NCBI GenBank assembly: GCA_963920765.1
Contig: OY987244.1
Coordinates: forward strand, 3,412,501 to 3,476,500
Reading direction: 5' to 3'
DNA length: 64,000 nt
Source: Ulota crispa
Taxonomy: Eukaryota > Streptophyta > Bryopsida > Orthotrichales > Orthotrichaceae
A program made the translations under genes and the position numbers. Numbering within the stretch: position 1 is the first letter of the stretch; the number at the start of each line of letters is the position of its first letter. Below the pieces are notes generated by a model. That model was not told the origin of the DNA, ran no database searches, and worked only from the letters and a program-made list of their open reading frames with translations. Below are positions 58,095 through 64,000 of this stretch, in pieces.

Positions 58095-58370
58095 ATGTCA
58101 ATGAAGATACATTCCGTATTTCATGTTTCACTTTTGAAAACTTATAGGGAATCTAATTTTTCTGAGAGAATTCAATCTCTGTTGCCTTGCATTGAAGCGG
58201 ATGGTATCCTAGAGTACAAAGTTAAAAAGGTGTTAGATTCAAGGATTTGGAGAGGACAAGTTGAATATTTTATTCATTGGCGTGGATATTCAATTAGTGA
58301 ACGTACGTGGGAACTAACTTCAAACTTAACTAACGCACTTTTGAAGATCTAAGAATTTCATTGTCAACAT
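58095..58370 (+). pseudogene. pol: Integrase C-terminal chromodomain
   Basis: Frame 58095-58352 begins MKIHSVFHVSLLKTY, the GPY-type tail, and then EYKVKKVLDSRIWRG followed by EYFIHWRGYSISERTWE, a clear chromodomain with aromatic cage positions Y, W and W. Chromodomains direct chromovirus integration towards particular chromatin. It assigns the element to the chromovirus branch. Confidence 0.9.
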
Positions 58371-58419
58371 TCATCCAAACCAAAAGCAACGATAGCGTGA
58401 ACTCTTCGAAGGATATCGA

Positions 58420-58437
58420 AGCTAAAAATGGAGGTGA
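58420..58437 (+). other. Polypurine tract
   Basis: AAAAATGGAGGTGA, directly before the 3' LTR, is the expected plus-strand primer site. Confidence 0.75.
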
Positions 58438-58916
58438 TGTCACGGACATGAACGGATTGACCTAGAAGGTTCTAAAAGGTTTTAGAGGATTAAAAAGATT
58501 TAGAAGATTAGAAGGTTCTAGAAGGCTTTAGAAAAATAAAAAGTCTTAGAAGTTTCTAGATGATTGGAAGCCTCTAGAAAGTTGAAAGCTTCTAAAAGAC
58601 TGGAAGTTTTTAAAAGCTTCTAAATGACTAGGAGCTTTTAGCTTGAAGGCATTTAGAAGCTTAGAAGCCTCTAGAAGGGTTGAGGCCTCAACCTTTGGGT
58701 ATATATAGGAATCGAGGCTGAGAGGTTCTTCAGTCTCGACAACTCATCTTGCCTCTTTAGTCTTTGGCCTTCAAGCCTTAGCCTTTTGCCTTGCTTTTGT
58801 CTTGTATCACTATCATCTGAAATACATTTTCAGCCTTGGTTCTAGTATTCCTCTGCATTCTTGTCTTGATTCCTGACTCCCAAACTTTATTCTGGTCTTT
58901 AAGTCCATCCCTGACA
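58438..58916 (+). repeat. 3' LTR
   Basis: 479 bp, aligned with the 5' LTR. It keeps the TATA box and the CAGTCTCGACAACT start segment. GAAGGTTCTAGAAGG heat-shock-type pentamers persist near 58520, but the promoter-distal array is more eroded than in the 5' LTR. Confidence 0.93.
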
Positions 58917-59590
58917 CTGTTCACATTATACACCAAGAAGTCAGTGTTCCTTGTACATGAACATACTATCACTGTCATAAGCAAGTCCAACATGAAAATT
59001 TTGTTATTAACAAGGGTGCGCAATAAATAGTCTGCAAATCATATTGGCTCGACTTGAATTATAGCAGCAGGATGTTAACTGTGATGTATGGTGAACTGGA
59101 AAGAATATTTGTAAAACATTCATTTGGAAATGCCTATAAAATTATTGTACATGTAATTTCTACAGCTCAGTTATTGCCTCATTTCTGCATGAAGCTGTGG
59201 AATGAGGCTGAAATCTAACTGGAGATAATTAACATCAATTCCAATTGAATGAAACTAGTTTAGAATATAAGGTATATTCACATGACAAGCGACGTTGGTG
59301 TAAACTGTAGGATATCTGAGATATATTATACTACACACCATAAAATAAATTTGAGCACTAATTCTTGAATACAGACACAGCTACAATACTCTGGGTTTAC
59401 ATGCACCAATGCGCTTTAGGTCGATTTGACCTAAAGCAAGTATATGCATGCCTAAGTCCCACAAATGTATTCAGCAATACTAGTTTAGATTATGTGCACA
59501 CTTATGAAGCAACAGACTTGCAATTCGAAATTTTCAATCAGGATGAAAATTTATACCGGCACGCACTCGGAAGTTCATAGAAACTAGGCC
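58917..59590. other. Right flank of the retrotransposon
   Basis: The minus frame 58778-59023 starts outside the LTR and enters it. Joined across the insertion point to 53126, the flanks could have been continuous 5' sequence of the transposase-like pseudogene, but no domain confirms it. Frame 59365-59580 (plus) is unrecognised. Confidence 0.4.
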
Positions 59591-59594
59591 AAAC

Positions 59595-59960
59595 CGTGCT
59601 TCCCATTTAGTACAATTGATCTAGATAGGTTTCCAAAATGTATGAAACAAATTGCTACCAATAATCAATGTAAACCATGGTTGCACTTTAGCTTGAATCG
59701 AGCTAAATTGCATTCCAAAATGCACGGAGCGGATTGCTACCAACAACCACTGCAGACTTTGGTTGCACTTTAGCTCAAATCGAGCTGAATTGCATTCCAA
59801 AATGCAAGGAATGGATCTCTACCAATATCCATTGTAGGCCTTGGTTGCACTTTAGTTTGAATCAAACTAAATTGCATCCTAGTATCAAAGACTAGGTGAA
59901 ACTATGGTTGCCATTCAGCTCGATTCGATTTGAATTGCATTCCAATATTCTAGGGATGAC
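59595..59960. repeat. 82-bp tandem repeat, about 4 units
   Basis: TTGCACTTTAGCT recurs at 59681, 59763 and 59845 with exactly 82-bp spacing. A shorter, more diverged fourth unit begins near 59907. Each unit contains an inner palindrome (AGCTyrAATCGAGCTrAATTGC) and a CATTCCAAAATGC block. Noncoding. Confidence 0.85.
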
Positions 59961-60605
59961 TTGCTTTGTCATCCACTTTAATGACGTTCATGAACAGTGT
60001 TCTGTGATTTTCGGCGACAATTATAGTGACTAATACTACGTTCACACAAACTGAACAGAAGATAAACGGAAATGCAATAATTGACGTACTTTAAAAAAAA
60101 CCTAACATTGATTGCAATTACTTTGAATTGTACATAACAATACTACACGACACAAGCAAATGAATCCAAGCAAAAATGAATTCTACTTTGTGAACTCTAT
60201 ACTCAAAGCAGACAGTTTAGGGTTTAGGAGTACTACCTTCAGCAGTTTCAATGTCCTGCCAAAAACTATCAGCACCTCCACAATCAAATTTTCCGCAACA
60301 CTCCTGCGCTTCAATCAATCCCACAACACTTCACATAAGGTAAGAAACTTAAATCGCTCACATAGCTCGCAACAAAAACTACAACAATAGAAAAGCATTC
60401 CAACGGAGGAAGAGAAAGACAGCAGAAATTGATAAGATGGAATTCTTGTGAGTCAAATTTGTGGAGTCTAGCGCGCAAACTAGAAAGGAGTTTTCCTATT
60501 TTTGAATTTTCCTGCCGAATATATTGGTAGCTGCTCATGATTTCAAGGGAATTGAAACAATTCCACTTTAACATGCCTCTAAAAGGCACTAAATTCAAGT
60601 TGCAC
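59961..60605. other. Noncoding stretch
   Basis: Frames at 60160-60390 (plus) and 60311-60598 (minus) overlap and neither is recognisable. Confidence 0.45.
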
Positions 60606-61027
60606 CAATGGCAATATTAAGAGGTGCATCTCTGATATTAAGAGGTCCAAAGTTAATATTAAAGAGGTCTAGAGGTGATATTAGAGAGGTCAATGTGTGA
60701 TATATAAGAGGTGCATAGGCAATATTAATGAGGTCCAGAGGTGATATTAAAGGGGACTAGAGGTGATATTAAAAAATGCATAGGTGATACTAAAGATGTC
60801 CAAAGGTGATATTACAAAGGCCTACATGTGATATTAAAGAGATCCAAACGCAATATTAACCCCTAAAGGATCAAGCCATTTTTTTTTTCAAAACTAATCA
60901 AAAAAATGGCCACTTCTTGGGAAGCAAGTACAATGGTAAGAAAAAAAGTTTGTTACAACAAATTAACTGTAAGATCTTATAGTACACTACAAGTGGTACG
61001 CAATAAAAAAATGAGCTCAATGTACAA

Positions 61028-61892
61028 AACCCAAAAGAAAGAGTACATAACACCTTTTGAGGCATCCAAAGAAGTATGTATAGCAAAGAATATAATTGAT
61101 ATTTCATTCTCACATTTTTAGTATGCGGTCCTCATGCAATCTTGATCAAGCGTATCAAATTTCATTTACTAAAACCCAAAATCCTATTTTTGGTAAATGG
61201 TTTTGTTTCAAAATCATAGTTTTACAAGAAAGTTGATTAATAAATAGTGGTGATGAATTTTTTAGATTTGATTGCATGGATATGTAGGAGAAATCCATAT
61301 GCACATCTTCCTTTCAAAGAAACTTTTCCAAAAAAATCCAATATTCCTTTTGTAGAGATTTTAATGTTAGAGTGATCATGACCAAACTTAGTAAAATCCA
61401 TATTTCTTCATGGAAACTAGTTTCTGTTATTTGACTCATAAATCATGATTAAGTTTGTACCTTTAAACATGATGATATGTTTTTTTGCCAAATACTAATT
61501 TTCATGAAGAAGTATGGATTTTACTAAGTTTGGTCATGATCACTCTAACATTAAAATCTCTACAAAAGGAATATTGAATTTTTCTAGAAATGTTTGTTTG
61601 AAAGGAAGATGTGCATATGAATGTCTCCTACATATCCATGCAATCAAATCTCAAAAATTCATCACCACTATTTATTAATCAACTTTCTTGTAAAACTATG
61701 ATTTTGAAACAAAACCATTTACCAAAAATAGGATTTTGGGTTTTAGTAAATGAAATTTGATATGCTTGATCAAGATTGCATGAGGACCGCATATTAAAAA
61801 TGTGAGAATGAAATGTCAATTATATTCTTTGCTATATATACTTCTTTGGATGCCATAAAAGGGTGTTATGTACTCTTTCATTTGGGTTCTGC
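61028..61892. repeat. Foldback 1: arms of about 395 bp
   Basis: 61028-61425 pairs with 61498-61892 almost throughout (for example GCGGTCCTCATGCAATCTTG with CAAGATTGCATGAGGACCGC), leaving a loop of about 70 bases. Confidence 0.85.
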
Positions 61893-61895
61893 ACA

Positions 61896-62766
61896 GTACC
61901 CTTGCATATCTTTCTGCCAAGTCCATTCTGTCATTCTAGAAACTTAACATTTTACACAATACAACTGGCAATTTTGTATTTTGAATCATCGGCCTATAAT
62001 TCTTACACAATCCTAATCAAGCACATCAAATTTTGAGTTCCAAAAATAAAAATCCTATTTTTGGAGAATTATTTTAGTTAAAATCATGGTTTTACTTGAC
62101 AATTGATTAAAAAACATTGGTGATGAATTTTTGAGATTTCATTGCACGAGTATTAGGAATCATCCATACACACATCTTTCCTTTGAACTAAAATCTTCAA
62201 AAAGTTTCAAAATTCCTTGTACAAAGATTTTAGTATTAGGCCCATTGTCACCAAATATAGTAAAATAGATATTTCCTTTTTTTAATTAGTTTTTGGCAAA
62301 ATAAACATATTGCTCTGCTAAAAGGTGCTCACTTAACCACAATGTATGAGTCAAATTTTAAAAACTAATTAAAGAAAGGAAATTATCTATTTTACTATAT
62401 TTGGTGACAATGAGCCTAACACTAAAATCTTTGTACAAGGAATTTTGAAACTTTTTGAAGATTTTAGTTCAAAGGAAAGATGTGTGTATGGATGATTCCT
62501 AATACTCGTGCAATGAAATCTCAAAAATTCATCATCAATGTTTTTTAATCAATTGTCAAGTAAAACCATGATTTTAACTAAAATAATTCTCCAAAAATAG
62601 GATTTTTATTTTTGGAACTCAAAATTTGATATGCTTGATTAGGATTGTGTAAGAATTATAGGCCAATGATTCAAAAAACAAATTGCTATTTGTTTTGTGT
62701 AAAATGTTAAGTTTCTGGAATGACATAATGGACTTGGTGTAAAGATATGCAAGGATACTGTATACA
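61896..62766. repeat. Foldback 2: arms of about 400 bp
   Basis: 61896-62297 pairs with 62352-62766 (for example ATTCTTACACAATCCTAATC with GATTAGGATTGTGTAAGAAT), with a loop of about 55 bases. Its arms are diverged homologues of the arms of foldback 1. Confidence 0.85.
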
Positions 62767-63668
62767 GAAATAAGTGAGGTATTTACATCTGAATTGCAGG
62801 AAAAAGTTCTTTTTGCTGCTGCCCAGAAATTTCAAGGGGCTTTGACCACTCTTAGAGCAAATAAATTACTGTACACAAAGTGCAAGTTCATTTTTCCCAT
62901 GTAGGAGACCAAGTTAGGTATGTGTAGGAGAATTTTCAAATCGATTTGAACTATGCAACACATGGGAAAAAATAGTAAGTGAAAAGAAGTATAGAATGAG
63001 TCAAAATATGAGATTGTTAAGAAATTAATTATTACAATGGAAAATGCAAATCCCAATGCTTATAATGTTGTCATAAACAATCTACTTCTATAGGTATAGT
63101 TTTTGTCAAAATTATTGAAAACTAATGAAAATAAAGGAGTTCAAAGTTTATTTTGTAGTAGAGAATCCATAATTGCCCTCAAACTAGAACATCTCATAAA
63201 TTTCATCTCAGCGATTGAAGTTCAATGATTTAGAGCTTCCCACATATGAAGAGATCTAAATAACCAATTTTAGAATTTTATTTTTGGAAAATACCATATT
63301 TAGAGAAAGTTTTGGGTCACCCAACAACCCCCCCTCCCCCGAGTAGCAATTGTTATTACATATCTTCTTTGTCAAATGTTAGAATGGCAAAAATTAGATT
63401 CCTGCTTAGCTTTAGGAATTCCTCACCTTCAATACAAGTTCAAAAAATCACATAAACTACATTAGCGTAGGTACATGCTTGAAATCCATTTATCCACTTG
63501 GGAGACAACTAGGCCTTCAAGGGTTACAAAAGTCAAGATGTGATACTAAAGAGGTTCAGAGGTGATATTCAATAAGTCTTGAGGTGCTATTAAAGAGGTC
63601 CATAGGTGATACTAACAAAGTCTAGAGGTGATATTAAAAAGGTTAAATGTGCTATTAGAGGGGGCATT

Positions 63669-64000
63669 TTGATTGTATCCATATATCACAGTGACTAGAG
63701 ATGTATTATATCAAATTTATTATCTTTTTAAAAAACTACTAAGTAATTAATTTTTTGCATGCTAACCAAGCGCATGGCATAGCAATGTGCATTGAATGAT
63801 CAAAACAACAACAACTTCTCTATTTCACCCAAATTTATGTAAACTTCTTTATACTTCAAAAGAAATAATACGTTTGTTTTGTTACTTAACTGTATTTGGT
63901 TGGATTTGAACCAGGCCAAGTTCCACACTCCTACTCGCCCATTCCCTTTCTAATGTACCCACTTACTCACTTTTCATTTACTCAACCAATCAACCACTCA
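63669..64000. other. Noncoding stretch to window end
   Basis: AT-rich with CCCACTTACTCACTTTTCAT-type low-complexity sequence at the edge. No feature recognised. Confidence 0.45.

Larger units (their letters stand above)
53127..58916 (+). mobile_element. Ty3/Gypsy chromovirus with sushi/Tcn1-like Gag, non-functional
   Basis: A complete but mutated LTR retrotransposon, 5.8 kb. LTRs (53127-53613 and 58438-58916) begin TGTCACGG and end TGACA. The flanks are TTGTT (53122-53126) and CTGTT (58917-58921), a 5-bp duplication with one mismatch. Order: gag, protease, reverse transcriptase, RNase H, integrase, chromodomain, purine tract. Gag most resembles the class shared by sushi/Tf1/Tcn1-type elements, and there is no tRNA primer site. 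Many stops and frameshifts disrupt all reading frames. The LTRs differ roughly every dozen bases, mostly by transitions, so the insertion is not recent. Confidence 0.93.
60856..63527. mobile_element. TTAA element, family B, copy 3, with a four-arm foldback insert
   Basis: The left end is TTAACCCCTAAAGGATCAAG and the reverse complement of the right end is GTAACCCTTGAAGGCCTAG. The outer parts (60856-61020 and 62770-63527) match the 936-bp element at 39579 in order. Between them sit about 1.75 kb of alternating inverted arms. At 2672 bp it is the largest TTAA element here. Short frames only (60906-61121 and its complement). Confidence 0.75.
60606..63668. repeat. 22-24-bp satellite (GTGATATTAAAGAGGTCCAGAG), interrupted
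   Basis: About eleven units at 60606-60859 and six more at 63528-63668 share the form GAGGTCCAnAGGTGATATTAAA, with 22-24-bp spacing. A 2.67-kb TTAA element splits the array at the ATATTAA present in each unit, so every unit offers a TTAA target. Confidence 0.85.

Noticed and set aside
1-64000. tRNA, rRNA or other classical RNA genes
   Set aside because: I scanned for cloverleaf and rRNA-like blocks by eye and recognised none; a covariance-model search would be needed to exclude them.

Overview
This window is AT-rich, gene-poor nuclear DNA from a plant. The main evidence is one complete spliced gene on the minus strand (CDS 27809..30630). Its eight in-phase exons encode a plant-type Mediator subunit 26, with the plant MED26 N-terminal block, a TFIIS N-terminal (LW) domain and the conserved basic C-terminal motif. 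Almost everything else is transposon-derived: many small non-autonomous elements, satellites, one decayed transposase-like gene and one nested LTR retrotransposon. The retrotransposon has a sushi-like Gag and a C-terminal chromodomain, and many elements have TTAA ends. Together these hint at a non-flowering land plant (bryophyte, lycophyte or fern), but that is inference.

Layout. 1-26 kb: noncoding DNA packed with miniature elements. These are TTAA-flanked elements with CCC...GGG ends (160, 14252, 15754, 18106, 21123, 23836, 24935, 25846), GAGCATCTCC-ended PIF/Harbinger-like MITEs (7301, 11643, 22566), foldback elements (5794, 9247, 10199) and a GC-rich promoter-like island (10612-11642). 26.7-27.0 kb: a long-TIR element with an exact 8-bp target duplication. 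27.8-30.6 kb: MED26, with a GC-richer leader or promoter region to about 33.9 kb. 34-45 kb: noncoding DNA with more TTAA elements (39579, 41214, 42137, 43802) and a two-copy repeat that records an empty insertion site. 45.4-49 kb: direct repeats, a CACTA-type MITE (46402-46576) and an approximately 95-bp minisatellite. 50.3-53.1 kb: a minus-strand DUF7869-type transposase-like pseudogene. 53127-58916: a chromovirus (Ty3/Gypsy) inserted beside or in its 5' part. 59.6-60.0 kb: an 82-bp tandem repeat. 60.6-63.7 kb: a 22-24-bp satellite split by a 2.7-kb TTAA element that carries a four-arm foldback.

The most notable observations are: (1) a dense population of piggyBac-like (TTAA plus CCC ends) non-autonomous elements in a plant genome, supported by a paralogous empty site; (2) a chromovirus whose sequence just after the 5' LTR is complementary (12 of 14) to the predicted 5' end of its own RNA, implying self-priming rather than tRNA priming; (3) a U3 region full of heat-shock-element pentamers in that same retrotransposon. 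No transposase for the TTAA elements is present in the window.
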